DNA from: Janthinobacterium rivuli
Lineage (GTDB): Bacteria > Pseudomonadota > Gammaproteobacteria > Burkholderiales > Burkholderiaceae_D
Reading direction: 5' to 3'
DNA: 64,000 nucleotides
NCBI RefSeq assembly: GCF_029690045.1
Contig: NZ_CP121464.1
Location: 992,001-1,056,000, forward strand
The number at the start of each line of letters is the position of its first letter. Position 1 is the first letter of the stretch. The notes below the pieces were generated by a model. It was not told the origin of the DNA, searched no databases, and saw only the letters and a program-made list of their open reading frames with translations. Made by a program: the position numbers and the translations under genes. This document shows, in pieces, positions 16,884 to 26,951 of the stretch.

Positions 16884-18380
16884 TTAAAACCCTCCATCCA
16901 GGCCATCTTGCACTTGTTCGGCGGCGCGCAGCACGGCGCGCGCCTTGTTTTCAGTTTCCTGCCATTCCATTTCGGGGATGGAGTCGGCCACGATGCCGGC
17001 CGCGGCCTGCACGTACAGCATGCCGTCCTTGACCACGCCCGTGCGGATGGCGATGGCCACATCCATTTCGCCGCCAAATGACAGGTAGCCGCAGGCGCCG
17101 CCGTAGATGCCGCGCTTGGTGATTTCCAGTTCGTCGATCACTTCCATGGCGCGCACTTTCGGCGCACCCGTCAGGGTGCCGGCGGGGAAGGTCGCGCGCA
17201 GCACGTCCAGGTTAGACAGACCCTTCTTGAGGGTGCCTTCCACGTTCGAGACGATGTGCTGCACATGCGAGTATTTTTCGATGACCATGCGGTCGGTGAC
17301 GTGCACGCTGCCCGTCTCGGCAATGCGGCCGATGTCGTTGCGCGCCAGGTCGATCAGCATCACGTGCTCGGCGATCTCTTTCGGGTCGGCCAGCAGCTCG
17401 GCCGACAATTCGGCGTCGCGCTCCGGCGTGGCGCCGCGCGGACGGGTGCCGGCGATGGGGCGCAAGGTGACTTTCTTACCGCCGTCCGCCGTCTTCTCGT
17501 TGCGCACCAGGATTTCCGGCGAGGCGCCGATGATTTGCATGTCGCCGAAATTATAGAAGTACATATACGGCGACGGGTTGAGCGAACGCAAGGCGCGGTA
17601 CAGGGTCAGCGGCGAATCGACGTATGGTTTGCGGATGCGCTGGCCGATCTGCACCTGCATCAGGTCGCCTGCCATCACGTATTCATGCGCCTTGGCGACG
17701 GCCTTCAGGTAGTCTTCCTTGGAAAAGTCGCGGATGGTTTCCGTGCGCACGGAAGCGCTGGTGACGGGCGCATCGACACCGCGGCGCAGCATCATGCGCA
17801 AGTCCTTCAGGCGCTGCTGCGCTTTCGAAAACGATTCGGGCTGCGTGGTGTCGGCGTAAACGATCAAATACAGCTTGCCGGACAGGTTGTCGATGACGGC
17901 CAGTTCTTCCGTCACCATCAGCTGGATGTCGGGCAGCTTCAAGTCATCTTTCGGCGCGCCGCCGGCCAGCTTTTTCTCGATGTGGCGCACGGTGTCGTAG
18001 CCGAAGTAGCCGGCCAGACCGCCGCAGAAGCGCGGCATGCCGGGGCGCAGGGCCACTTTGAAGCGCGACTGGAACTGCTCGATGAAGTCGAGCGGATTGC
18101 CTTCGTGCTCTTCGATCACGACGCCGTTCTTGACGATTTCGGTGCGCTTGCCATAGCTGCGCAATACGGTCGTGGCGGGCAAGCCGATGAAGGAATAGCG
18201 GCCGAAGCGTTCGCCGCCGACGACGGATTCGAGCAGGAAGGTGTTCTTGCCACCTTGTTGGGCCTGTGCCAGTTTCAGGTACAGGGTGAGCGGCGTTTCC
18301 AGGTCGGCGAACGCTTCCGCGATCAGGGGGATGCGGTTGTAGCCTTGCTGGGCCAGCGATTTGAATTCGAGTTCGGTCAT
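16884..18380 (-). CDS. trpE: Anthranilate synthase component I
   Basis: 498 residues. It converts chorismate and ammonia from TrpG to anthranilate, the committed step of tryptophan synthesis. The N-terminal allosteric motif [16 protein letters not shown] with the LLES core suggests feedback inhibition by tryptophan. The catalytic half contains [35 protein letters not shown] and [12 protein letters not shown]. The start at 18380 has GGAGAG seven bases upstream; an in-frame ATG at 18422 is less likely. A Trp-codon leader peptide and a terminator lie in the 250 bases before it. Confidence 0.96.
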   Translation of the reverse strand: MTELEFKSLAQQGYNRIPLIAEAFADLETPLTLYLKLAQAQQGGKNTFLLESVVGGERFGRYSFIGLPATTVLRSYGKRTEIVKNGVVIEEHEGNPLDFIEQFQSRFKVALRPGMPRFCGGLAGYFGYDTVRHIEKKLAGGAPKDDLKLPDIQLMVTEELAVIDNLSGKLYLIVYADTTQPESFSKAQQRLKDLRMMLRRGVDAPVTSASVRTETIRDFSKEDYLKAVAKAHEYVMAGDLMQVQIGQRIRKPYVDSPLTLYRALRSLNPSPYMYFYNFGDMQIIGASPEILVRNEKTADGGKKVTLRPIAGTRPRGATPERDAELSAELLADPKEIAEHVMLIDLARNDIGRIAETGSVHVTDRMVIEKYSHVQHIVSNVEGTLKKGLSNLDVLRATFPAGTLTGAPKVRAMEVIDELEITKRGIYGGACGYLSFGGEMDVAIAIRTGVVKDGMLYVQAAAGIVADSIPEMEWQETENKARAVLRAAEQVQDGLDGGF

Positions 18381-18442
18381 GTTTCTCTCCATGCCGTCAG
18401 GGTATGAGTGTGCATAGTGCACAAACCCTGCGGTGGGTTATC

Positions 18443-18504
18443 AAAAAACTTGCCGGTACATGCAACATGCGCAAAATGCGCAAAGGACGCGTGTGCAACC
18501 GGCA
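18443..18504 (-). promoter_or_regulatory. Attenuator terminator before trpE
   Basis: On the minus strand, TGCCGGT (18498-18504) pairs with ACCGGCA (18451-18457); TGCA arms and a TGCGCA self-complementary inner hairpin lie within. AG and six T (18443-18448) follow, 63 bases before the trpE start. An alternative pairing is CTGGCAG (18532-18538), at the last Trp codon of the leader, with CTGCCGG (18499-18505). This would block the terminator stem. Confidence 0.7.
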
Positions 18505-18525
18505 GCAATCGTAACGGCTCGGCCC

Positions 18526-18618
18526 TTAGGCCTGCCAGGATTGCCAGCGTCGCCAAAGCCAGGCCTCAATCGAGCCGGTTTGGGTGACATTGTGTTTTTT
18601 GATGAGAAACTTGTTCAC
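18526..18618 (-). CDS. trpL: trp operon leader peptide with four Trp codons
   Basis: Thirty-codon frame starting with GTG at 18618 and ending TAA at 18526-18528. Its last twelve residues read AWLWRRWQSWQA, so four of eleven consecutive codons (residues 20-30) are TGG. It lies between gph and trpE and is followed by a terminator hairpin that overlaps a possible antiterminator. This is the classical arrangement for ribosome-mediated attenuation: shortage of charged tRNA-Trp stalls the ribosome and favours transcription into trpE. No good Shine-Dalgarno precedes the GTG, and no ATG exists upstream in frame. It is too short for standard gene callers. Confidence 0.72.
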   Translation of the reverse strand: MNKFLIKKHNVTQTGSIEAWLWRRWQSWQA

Positions 18619-18649
18619 GATATGGTGTTGGGTTTGGTCAGTATGCCGG

Positions 18650-19354
18650 TTAGTTTTGCATGCTAATACAACGGGCTGCTTCGAGCAGTGTCTTTACTAT
18701 ACCATCGGAATCGGTATCGTGTATAGAGTGTCCGTGATTGTAGCCATACGGTACCGTCAATACGGGGCAGGCCGCAGCCCTGGCCGCTTGCGCGTCATTC
18801 GAGGAGTCGCCGATGGCCACCACTTTGGATGGCGCCAGGTCGAAGTCCGCGCACACTTGCAGCAGCGGCATGGGGTGCGGTTTTTTCTGCGGCAGCGAAT
18901 CGCCGCCATAGACGATCTCGAAATACTGGTCGAGGTTTTTCAGTTTCAGCAGGGGCAGGGCGAAGGCGATGGGCTTGTTGGTGACGCAGGCCAGGCGCAA
19001 GCCCGCCGCCTTCATCGCCGCCAGTCCCGCTTCCACGTCCGGGTAGAGGGTACTGAACTGGCCGTTGATGGCCAGGTAGTGGCGCTGGTAGCCGTCCATC
19101 GCCTGCTCGAAATGCTGTTCCACGCCGGCCGCATCGAAGTCGAGCGCCAGCACGGTGCGGATCAGGTTTTCCGAGCCTTTGCCCACCATCAGCTTGATGG
19201 TGTCGGCGCTGATGGGCGCCAGGTCCAGTTCGGCGCGCATGCCGTTGATGGCGACATGGAAATCGGGCACGGTGTCGAGCATCGTGCCATCGAGGTCGAT
19301 GATGGCGGCGCGCACGCCGGCCAGTACGTGGTCTTTCACCGTGCCCGCTTGCAT
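18650..19354 (-). CDS. gph: Phosphoglycolate phosphatase
   Basis: 234 residues of the HAD superfamily. Nucleophile motif IDLDGTMLDT is near residue 18, motif II VTNKP near residue 124, a Lys in KKPHP, and the acidic motif GDSSNDAQAA near residue 178. It removes phosphate from 2-phosphoglycolate. Its start overlaps the rpe stop (TGATG), the common rpe-gph order, so the two are translationally coupled. The trp leader begins 32 bases after its stop. Confidence 0.93.
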   Translation of the reverse strand: MQAGTVKDHVLAGVRAAIIDLDGTMLDTVPDFHVAINGMRAELDLAPISADTIKLMVGKGSENLIRTVLALDFDAAGVEQHFEQAMDGYQRHYLAINGQFSTLYPDVEAGLAAMKAAGLRLACVTNKPIAFALPLLKLKNLDQYFEIVYGGDSLPQKKPHPMPLLQVCADFDLAPSKVVAIGDSSNDAQAARAAACPVLTVPYGYNHGHSIHDTDSDGIVKTLLEAARCISMQN

Positions 19355-20028
19355 CAGGCGCCCTTGACGGCTGCCAGTTCGGCGCGCATGGCGTCGATGA
19401 CGGCTTTGTAGTCGGGCTTGCCGAAGATGGCCGAGCCGGCGACGAAGGTGTCGGCGCCAGCGGCGGCGGCGGCGGCGATGTTGTCGATCTTGATGCCGCC
19501 ATCGACTTCGAGCATGATGTCACGGCCCGATTCGTCGATCATGCGGCGCGCTTCGGCGATTTTTTTCAAGGCTTGCGGAATGAAGGACTGGCCGCCGAAG
19601 CCGGGATTGACGGACATGATCAGGATGATGTCGATCTTGTCCATCACGTGTTCCAGGTAGTGCAGCGGCGTGCCCGGGTTGAATACCAGGCCCGATTTGC
19701 AACCATTGTCGCGGATCAGCTGCAAGGAGCGGTCGACGTGATCCGACGCTTCCGGGTGAAAGGTGATGATGTTCGCGCCAGCCTTGGCGAAATCCGGGAT
19801 AATGCGATCGACAGGCTTGACCATCAGGTGCACGTCGATGGGCACTTGCACGTGCGGGCGGATCGCTTCGCATACCAGCGGGCCGATGGTCAGGTTCGGC
19901 ACGTAGTGATTGTCCATCACGTCGAAGTGGATGATGTCGGCGCCGGCGGTAACGACGTTGCGCACTTCCTCGCCCAGGCGGGCAAAGTCGGCGGACAGGA
20001 TGCTGGGAGCGATACGGAATGTAGTCAT
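19354..20028 (-). CDS. rpe: Ribulose-phosphate 3-epimerase
   Basis: 224 residues, TIM-barrel epimerase that interconverts ribulose 5-phosphate and xylulose 5-phosphate in the pentose phosphate pathway. Metal and catalytic motifs are [16 protein letters not shown] near residue 34, [22 protein letters not shown] and the second Asp in EVDGGIK near residue 176. It is the first gene before gph and the trp operon. Confidence 0.96.
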   Translation of the reverse strand: MTTFRIAPSILSADFARLGEEVRNVVTAGADIIHFDVMDNHYVPNLTIGPLVCEAIRPHVQVPIDVHLMVKPVDRIIPDFAKAGANIITFHPEASDHVDRSLQLIRDNGCKSGLVFNPGTPLHYLEHVMDKIDIILIMSVNPGFGGQSFIPQALKKIAEARRMIDESGRDIMLEVDGGIKIDNIAAAAAAGADTFVAGSAIFGKPDYKAVIDAMRAELAAVKGA

Positions 20029-20194
20029 GGTGGAGTAGCCAAAGGATAGAAAATGCGAAGATGCGCTATTTTACGCCTGACGCCGTTACCATGCCTCATT
20101 GAAGCATGGGGAAACACAGAATACGCATCGCGCGATGGCCTATGCGTCGCGCGCGACACACAATATGACTGGCAATGTCTGAATAGGAATGACG

Positions 20195-20569
20195 ATGGCG
20201 ACTTATGAATTTACGGTAACGGTCAAGACGCAATACCTGCCCGAGCAATCGGCACCGGACCAGGGGCGGCACGTGTTCAGCTACACGATCCGCGTCGTCA
20301 ACACGGGCACGGCTGGCGCGCAACTGATTTCGCGCCACTGGGTCATCACGGATGCGAACAACAAGGTGGAAGAGGTGCGCGGCCTGGGCGCCGTCGGCCA
20401 TCAGCCATTGCTGCAGCCGGGCGAGCAGTTCGAATACACGAGCGGCACCATGCTGGGCACGCCGCAAGGCTCGATGCATGGCGAATACTTTTGCGTGGCC
20501 GAAGATGGTCACCAGTTCGAAGCTTTGATTCCCGAATTCGTGCTGTCGGTGCCGCGCACCCTGCATTAA
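20195..20569 (+). CDS. apaG: ApaG protein
   Basis: 124 residues, a complete ApaG domain with a fibronectin type III-like fold. Characteristic segments are YTIRVVNTG, SRHWVITDANNKVEEVRGLGAVGHQP and FEYTSGTMLGTPQGSMHGEYFC. Relatives have been linked to Co2+ resistance and Mg2+ efflux, but the biochemical role is not settled. The start at 20195 has TAGGA six bases upstream; ATG 20189 is an in-frame alternative. It converges on a small membrane-protein gene. Confidence 0.93.
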   Translation: MATYEFTVTVKTQYLPEQSAPDQGRHVFSYTIRVVNTGTAGAQLISRHWVITDANNKVEEVRGLGAVGHQPLLQPGEQFEYTSGTMLGTPQGSMHGEYFCVAEDGHQFEALIPEFVLSVPRTLH

Positions 20570-20592
20570 GGAAACGCCGGGGGCTTGCCCCC

Positions 20593-20739
20593 TTACTTCA
20601 GTTTTTCAGTGGCGTCCTGTTCTTCACTGAGCTGCTTGCGCGCCGGCGGTGCGGGCTTTTTGCCCGAATACATGGTCCACCAGACTATAAATGCCAGCAA
20701 GAAGAACGCCACCAGCGCCTCTATCATCAAGATCCACAT
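20593..20739 (-). CDS. Small single-pass membrane protein, unknown
   Basis: 48 residues: a hydrophobic helix (ILMIEALVAFFLLAFIVWW) at residues 3-21 followed by a polar tail with KKPAPPARKQ and an acidic EEQD segment. A GGAG ribosome site precedes ATG 20739 by six bases. The frame is open farther upstream, but only this part has a start signal and a plausible fold. The start codon lies only 10 bases from that of mltA on the other strand, so each gene's leader must overlap the other. Function unknown. Confidence 0.6.
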   Translation of the reverse strand: MWILMIEALVAFFLLAFIVWWTMYSGKKPAPPARKQLSEEQDATEKLK

Positions 20740-20749
20740 ACGCACTCCT

Positions 20750-22015
20750 ATGTTATTTACCCGCAGCTTAGTATTTACCCGCCGTCTGTTGACACGCGGT
20801 AGTCTACCCGTTTCAATCGGCGCCGTCGCGCTTGCTCTCTCCGCCTGTACCACGCCGCCCGCGCCGCCCGCTGCCAGCGGCAAGGCGCCACCCATCGCGC
20901 CGACCGTCGTCAAGCCGGTTCCGGCCAAGCCGGCCGACGCCAAGGATGCCACGGATGTGGCGGCGCCCACCTTCGTGCCCGCCAAGTTTGCCGCCTTGCC
21001 TGGCTGGGCCCGCGACGACATGCGCGCCGCCTGGCCCGCGTTCATGGCATCGTGCGGCGTGCTGGTCAAGCGCCCGGACTGGAAGGAATCGTGCACGATC
21101 GCGCGCCAGGTGAATGCGGACAGCGACAAGGCCATCCGCCTGTTTTTCGAGACGTTCTTTGTGCCAAATCAAGTGGTGGCCGCCGATGGCGCCAATACTG
21201 GCTTGGTGACCGGCTACTACGAACCCTTGCTGCACGGCGCGCGCAAGCGCGGCGGCCCATACCAGACACCGCTGTACAAGGTGCCTGACGACCTGGTTTC
21301 GGTGGATTTGTCCGGCGTGTATCCGGAACTGAAAAACATGCGCTTGCGGGGCAAGCTGGTCGGCAAGAAGGTGGTGCCGTACGCCACCCGCGCCGACATC
21401 GAGCGCGCCACGTCCGTCACGGGCAAGGAATTGCTGTGGGTGGATGACGAAGTCGAGGCCTTCTTCCTGCAAGTGCAGGGTTCCGGGCGCGTGCAGCTGA
21501 CCGATACGCAGGAAACCGTGCGCGTGGCGTATGCGGATCAAAACGGCCACCCGTATAAATCGATCGGCCGCTACCTGGTCGACAAGGGCGAGCTGACCCT
21601 GAGCCAGGCGTCCGCGCAGGGCATCAAGGCGTGGATCGCCGGCCACCCCACGCGCAAGGATGAATTGTTCAACGCCAATCCCAGCTATGTGTTCTTCAAG
21701 GAGGAGCGCCTGCCCGACCCGAAAGTGGGGCCGAAGGGCGCGTTGGGCGTGCCGTTGACGCCGCAGCGCTCGGTAGCCATCGATTCGCGCTTCCTGCCGC
21801 TGGGCGCGCCCGTGTTCCTGTCCACCACGCAAGCCAATAGCGAGATTCCCATGCAGCGCCTGGTGATGGCGCAGGATACGGGCGGCGCCATTCGCGGGCC
21901 GATCCGGGTCGATTATTTCTTTGGCTTTGGCGCGGAAGCGGCCGAGAATGCGGGCCGCATGAAGCAGAGCGGCGCCGTGTGGGTGTTGTTGCCGAAGCAG
22001 GCACCGGCGCGCTGA
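20750..22015 (+). CDS. mltA: Membrane-bound lytic murein transglycosylase A
   Basis: 421 residues. A lipobox LSAC near residue 31 places it at the outer membrane, followed by a Pro/Ala-rich linker. The MltA domain has GLVTGYYEPLLHGARK, and the C-terminal 3D domain carries the catalytic Asp in MAQDTGGAIRGPIRVDYFFGFG. It cleaves peptidoglycan glycan strands to 1,6-anhydro products. The first ATG, 20750, has no ribosome site; an in-frame TTG about 15 codons later would still leave a lipoprotein signal. It follows apaG, as in many betaproteobacteria. Confidence 0.92.
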   Translation: MLFTRSLVFTRRLLTRGSLPVSIGAVALALSACTTPPAPPAASGKAPPIAPTVVKPVPAKPADAKDATDVAAPTFVPAKFAALPGWARDDMRAAWPAFMASCGVLVKRPDWKESCTIARQVNADSDKAIRLFFETFFVPNQVVAADGANTGLVTGYYEPLLHGARKRGGPYQTPLYKVPDDLVSVDLSGVYPELKNMRLRGKLVGKKVVPYATRADIERATSVTGKELLWVDDEVEAFFLQVQGSGRVQLTDTQETVRVAYADQNGHPYKSIGRYLVDKGELTLSQASAQGIKAWIAGHPTRKDELFNANPSYVFFKEERLPDPKVGPKGALGVPLTPQRSVAIDSRFLPLGAPVFLSTTQANSEIPMQRLVMAQDTGGAIRGPIRVDYFFGFGAEAAENAGRMKQSGAVWVLLPKQAPAR

Positions 22016-22049
22016 GTTTCTCGCGGCGCCGGGCAGTTCGTGGTGTCGC

Positions 22050-22487
22050 TTAGCGCAAGACCATGACGGGCAGATGGGTATGCGCCAGCACTTTTTGCGT
22101 TTCGCTGCCCACGAACAACTTGTTCAAGCCCTTGCGGCCATGCGAGGCCATCAGGATGATGTCGCAATGGTAGGTCTGCGCCGCATTGACGATTTCATCA
22201 TGCGGGCTCGGCGACACGGCCACCACGCCTTCGAAAGGCACGCCGGCGGCGCTTGCCGCTACGCCGATCTTGTCGATGGCGCGTTGCGAGGCTTCCTGCA
22301 TCTGCTGTTCATACAGGCTGGCGTCGAGCACGATGCCGCCGTCGGCCATCGGCGAGAACGGAAAAGGCTGCACCACGCTGATGGCGACCAGCTTGGCTTT
22401 GTTCAATTGGGCGAAGGCGAGGGCGGTCTCGGCGGCTTTGTCGGACAACGGAGAGCCGTCGGTGGGAAATAAGATGGTGTTAAACAT
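22050..22487 (-). CDS. Universal stress protein (UspA family)
   Basis: 145 residues, one Usp domain. The N-terminus is MFNTILFPTDGSPLSDKAA, and the nucleotide-binding motif is HGRKGLNKLFVGSETQKVL, which matches x2-G-x9-G-S; the first Gly of the motif is Ala (LMASHG). It is probably an ATP-binding cytoplasmic stress protein. Two FNR-type boxes lie 33-68 bases upstream of its start, suggesting induction at low oxygen. Confidence 0.9.
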   Translation of the reverse strand: MFNTILFPTDGSPLSDKAAETALAFAQLNKAKLVAISVVQPFPFSPMADGGIVLDASLYEQQMQEASQRAIDKIGVAASAAGVPFEGVVAVSPSPHDEIVNAAQTYHCDIILMASHGRKGLNKLFVGSETQKVLAHTHLPVMVLR

Positions 22488-22519
22488 AGCGTGCTCCTCA
22501 AGTGATGTAAGACAGCTTA

Positions 22520-22533
22520 TGGATTTACATCAA
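22520..22533 (-). promoter_or_regulatory. FNR/Anr-type box, imperfect
   Basis: On the minus strand TTGATGTAAATCCA matches TTGAT-N4-ATCAA except for one base. It lies 33 bases upstream of the universal stress protein start, nearer to the gene than the perfect site. Confidence 0.5.
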
Positions 22534-22541
22534 TTAAAACC

Positions 22542-22555
22542 TTGATGTAAATCAA
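22542..22555 (-). promoter_or_regulatory. FNR/Anr-type box, perfect
   Basis: TTGATGTAAATCAA matches the FNR/Anr consensus TTGAT-N4-ATCAA exactly. Its centre is 61 bases upstream of the universal stress protein start codon. A class II site at -41.5 would place transcription start about 20 bases before the ATG. The only other nearby gene ends here, so the stress protein is the natural target. Confidence 0.7.
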
Positions 22556-22624
22556 ACCTCACAGGCTTTGGCGTGAATAGTGTCGCCAAAGCAATCTTTT
22601 GCCAGTGTATGCCCGTTCACCGCT

Positions 22625-23926
22625 TCAGGTGCGCACGCTACGCAGCGGCGTGCCCCACACCATGGCGACCGTCAACACAATGCTGCCAGCCGCGATGCAG
22701 GCCAGGCCGTTGCGCACGCCAAAGTGTTCCGCTACCCAGCCGGCGGCCAGCGCGCCCAGCGGCGCCGTCGCAACCGTCAGGAAGCGCATGGTCGACGTCA
22801 TGCGGCCCAGCATGGGATCGGGCGTGACCTTTTGGCGCAAGCCCAGGTAGGGAATAAAGAACAGCATCACGCCGCAATCGAAAAAGAACATCAAGATGGC
22901 ATAGGCCACGGCGCTGGCGGCCGCGCTGCCGAACAGCGCGGCGGGTATCGTGGGTGTCAGGGCAAAGCAGAGCGAGGTTGATGCCAGGCCGATCAGGATG
23001 GTGCGGCCGGCGCCGTAGCGGCGCGTCAGCGGCTTGACGATGAAGGCGCTGAGCAGGACGCCGGCGCCACCGAGCATCTGCGTCATGCCCAGCACGCCAG
23101 GGCTCATGCCCAGGTCGCGCGTGGCGAACAGCACCGTCAAAGCCATGCTGGCGTAAAACAAAAAGTGCCAGATGCCGGCACCCCAGGCCAGCGCGCGCAG
23201 CAGCGGTTCGCGCCAGACAAACAGCAAGCCATCGGCGATGTCGCGCAAGGCGTGCTTGTCAGACGGCGCCGGCCGTGGATCGCGCACGCTCATGGCGCGC
23301 AAGTTGAAGACGGAAACCAGATAGCCGCAAGCCGTGCACAGGATGGCGACGGGCGCCGACAACACTTGCACCAGCACGCCGGCCAGGCCGGGGCCGATCA
23401 GGCGTGAAGCCGATTCGGTGGCGGCAAATTTCGATTGCGCATCGATCAAGCCATCGCGGCCCACCAGGAAAGTCAGAAACACCTGTTCGGCGCCGCCACC
23501 GACGACGAAGCCCGTGCCGATGATGAACCCCACTATATATAACCATGGCATCGACAGCACGCCGCACCAATAGGCCACGGCCACGCTGGCCAGGGCCAGG
23601 CCGGACATGCTTTCGCTGAACAGCATGATCGGGTGCTTGCTGCGCCGGTCCAGCAGTACGCCGACGGGCAAGCCGAAGAGGGCGAACGGCAGCGCCTGCA
23701 AGGCGACCAGCACGCCCATCTGTTCCGGTGTCGCATGTAGTAATAACACCGCGCACAGGGGCAGGGCCAGCGAGGTGATCTGGGCGCCGAAGCAATTGAG
23801 GCCGTTGCTGAACCACAGGCGGCGGAAATTGACGCTGGCGGCGCTGCCGTCGCCGCGCAGGTAACGGGCGCAGTACTGGAAGAGGGGAGAGAAAATATGC
23901 TGCTCGATAAAGATGATCGGACTCAC
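22625..23926 (-). CDS. MFS transporter (EntS/MFS_3-like)
   Basis: 433 residues with about twelve hydrophobic segments, an inner-membrane major facilitator. The loop GVLLDRRSKHPIM between helices 2 and 3 is the usual MFS motif A position, and FRRLWFSNGLNCFGAQITSLALPL before helix 1 is typical of the MFS_3 (enterobactin exporter-like) group. The substrate is unknown. It is divergent from the enoyl-CoA hydratase gene with 76 bases between. Confidence 0.83.
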   Translation of the reverse strand: MSPIIFIEQHIFSPLFQYCARYLRGDGSAASVNFRRLWFSNGLNCFGAQITSLALPLCAVLLLHATPEQMGVLVALQALPFALFGLPVGVLLDRRSKHPIMLFSESMSGLALASVAVAYWCGVLSMPWLYIVGFIIGTGFVVGGGAEQVFLTFLVGRDGLIDAQSKFAATESASRLIGPGLAGVLVQVLSAPVAILCTACGYLVSVFNLRAMSVRDPRPAPSDKHALRDIADGLLFVWREPLLRALAWGAGIWHFLFYASMALTVLFATRDLGMSPGVLGMTQMLGGAGVLLSAFIVKPLTRRYGAGRTILIGLASTSLCFALTPTIPAALFGSAAASAVAYAILMFFFDCGVMLFFIPYLGLRQKVTPDPMLGRMTSTMRFLTVATAPLGALAAGWVAEHFGVRNGLACIAAGSIVLTVAMVWGTPLRSVRT

Positions 23927-24002
23927 AATAATAGCAGCGCACCCGCCGCGCCGCTGCCGTTAGCCGCTACAATCGTTGCACCGTTCATCGAGAGGAGACA
24001 CT

Positions 24003-24779
24003 ATGCAATACGAAGACCTGATCATCGACATCCAGGACAAAGTGGCGGTCATCCGCCTGAACCGCCCCAAGGCGCTCAATGCCTTGAACGACAACATGAT
24101 GAATGAGCTGGGCGACGCCTTGCTGAAGTTTGATGCGGACGAGAATATCGGCTGTATCGTGCTCACTGGCAGCGAAAAAGCATTTGCCGCCGGCGCCGAT
24201 ATCGCGGCCATGGCCGATTACACCTATCCGGACACCTTTACCCAAGGCTACATCAGCCGCAACTGGGAGCATATCTTGCGCGTGCGCAAACCCGTGGTGG
24301 GCGCGGTGGCCGGCTATGCGCTTGGTGGCGGTTGCGAACTGGCCATGATGTGCGATTTCCTGATCGCCGCCGACAGCGCCAAATTCGGCCAGCCGGAAAT
24401 CAAGGTCGGCGTCACGCCAGGCGCGGGCGGCACGCAGCGTCTGCCGCGCGCCATCGGCAAGGCCAAGGCCATGGATCTGCTGCTGACGGCGCGCACCATT
24501 GACGCCGCCGAGGCGGAACGCATCGGCCTCGTGTCGCGCGTGGTGCCGGCCGATAAATTGCTGGAAGAAACCCTGGCTGCCGCCAGGACCATTGCCGCCA
24601 TGCCGACCTCGGTGGCCATGATGATCAAGGATTGCGTCAACCGTGCCTTTGAAACCACCTTGACCGATGGCGTCGCCTACGAGCGCCGTCTGTTCCAGGC
24701 CGCCTTCGGTACGCCTGCACAAAAAGAAGGCATGCACGCTTTCCTGGAAAAGCGCTTGCCAAACTTCGACGGTCTTTGA
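24003..24779 (+). CDS. Enoyl-CoA hydratase
   Basis: 258 residues of the crotonase family. Oxyanion-hole segments are [15 protein letters not shown] and [14 protein letters not shown]. The two catalytic glutamates are in GGGCELAM and [20 protein letters not shown], so it should be a true hydratase and not an isomerase. It adds water to trans-2-enoyl-CoA in fatty acid or related oxidation. GAGAGGAG precedes ATG 24003. The rRNA operon promoter overlaps its last codons: -35 lies inside the gene and -10 starts one base after the stop. Confidence 0.92.
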   Translation: MQYEDLIIDIQDKVAVIRLNRPKALNALNDNMMNELGDALLKFDADENIGCIVLTGSEKAFAAGADIAAMADYTYPDTFTQGYISRNWEHILRVRKPVVGAVAGYALGGGCELAMMCDFLIAADSAKFGQPEIKVGVTPGAGGTQRLPRAIGKAKAMDLLLTARTIDAAEAERIGLVSRVVPADKLLEETLAAARTIAAMPTSVAMMIKDCVNRAFETTLTDGVAYERRLFQAAFGTPAQKEGMHAFLEKRLPNFDGL

Positions 24780-24785
24780 TATGAT
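24756..24785 (+). promoter_or_regulatory. rRNA operon promoter overlapping the hydratase stop codon
   Basis: TTGCCA (24756-24761), an 18-base spacer and TATGAT (24780-24785) are followed by a TCGCCTCCTCGC discriminator. The run TATGATTCGCCTCCTC matches the one before the second 5S gene (TATAATTCGCCTCCTC) at 15 of 16 bases. Confidence 0.65.
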
Positions 24786-25150
24786 TCGCCTCCTCGCAAA
24801 ACGACGCACACAAAACATGGTGTTGCAGAGTAAAAGCGGGGAGAAAAAGAAGGTTGACGAAATGCTGCAAACGCTTCATACTCTTCCTTCTTCGCAGCTG
24901 GCAAACACAACGCTTTGTCGATAGCGCGAAAGCAGTACCGAATACAGTTCTTTAACAATTAACAGTCGATAAGTGTGGGCATTTGATGTAAGTGCAGCGT
25001 CAATCTTCGGATTGGCGTAAAACTTAAAATATCAAATGTTCACAAGAAATAATGAAATAGGATACTTCTTCGGAAGTAGCCTGTCAGTTTTTTGAGTGAG
25101 CGACCCGTCAGCAATGACGGTGCCGGTAAGACGGCAAAGTAACAGAGATT
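24786..25150 (+). other. 16S rRNA leader with boxA and processing arm
   Basis: No protein gene is seen in these 365 bases. GTTCTTTAACAATT at 24947-24960 is a boxA-like antitermination element. The 28 bases at 24961-24988 pair fully, with three G-U pairs, with 26714-26741 beyond the 16S gene, forming the RNase III processing stem. A second partial copy of the 3' arm (ATCAAATGTTCACA, 25031-25044) sits inside the leader and could pair locally with the same 5' arm. Confidence 0.8.
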
Positions 25151-26684
<1,534 letters not shown>

Positions 26685-26779
26685 GAGTTTGCACGAATCA
26701 GAAATGATTCACGCATCAAATGTTCACACTTATCGGCTGTTAAATGAAGAAGAAACAGTAGTCGTAGTAGTTCCGCGTT

Positions 26780-26856
26780 GGGGCTGTAGCTCAGCTGGTT
26801 AGAGCACCGTGTTGATAACGCGGGGGTCGTTGGTTCGAGTCCAACCAGCCCTACCA
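26780..26856 (+). tRNA. tRNA-Ile (GAT)
   Basis: 77 bases with a full cloverleaf. The anticodon loop is TTGATAA with anticodon GAT, the T-loop is GGTTCGAGTCC, and CCA is encoded. It sits in the 16S-23S spacer, as is usual. Confidence 0.97.
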
Positions 26857-26875
26857 GCTAATTAGTAAAATCTCA

Positions 26876-26951
26876 GGGGGATTAGCTCAGCTGGGAGAGC
26901 ACCTGCTTTGCAAGCAGGGGGTCGTCGGTTCGATCCCGTCATCCTCCACCA
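26876..26951 (+). tRNA. tRNA-Ala (TGC)
   Basis: 76 bases with a full cloverleaf. The anticodon stem CCTGC/GCAGG encloses the loop TTTGCAA with anticodon TGC, and CCA is encoded. It is the second spacer tRNA, 19 bases after tRNA-Ile. Confidence 0.97.

Noticed and set aside
18430..18592. Alternative ATG-started frame in the trp leader (start near 18589)
   Set aside because: It has no Trp codons and runs through the terminator; the Trp-rich frame explains the region better.
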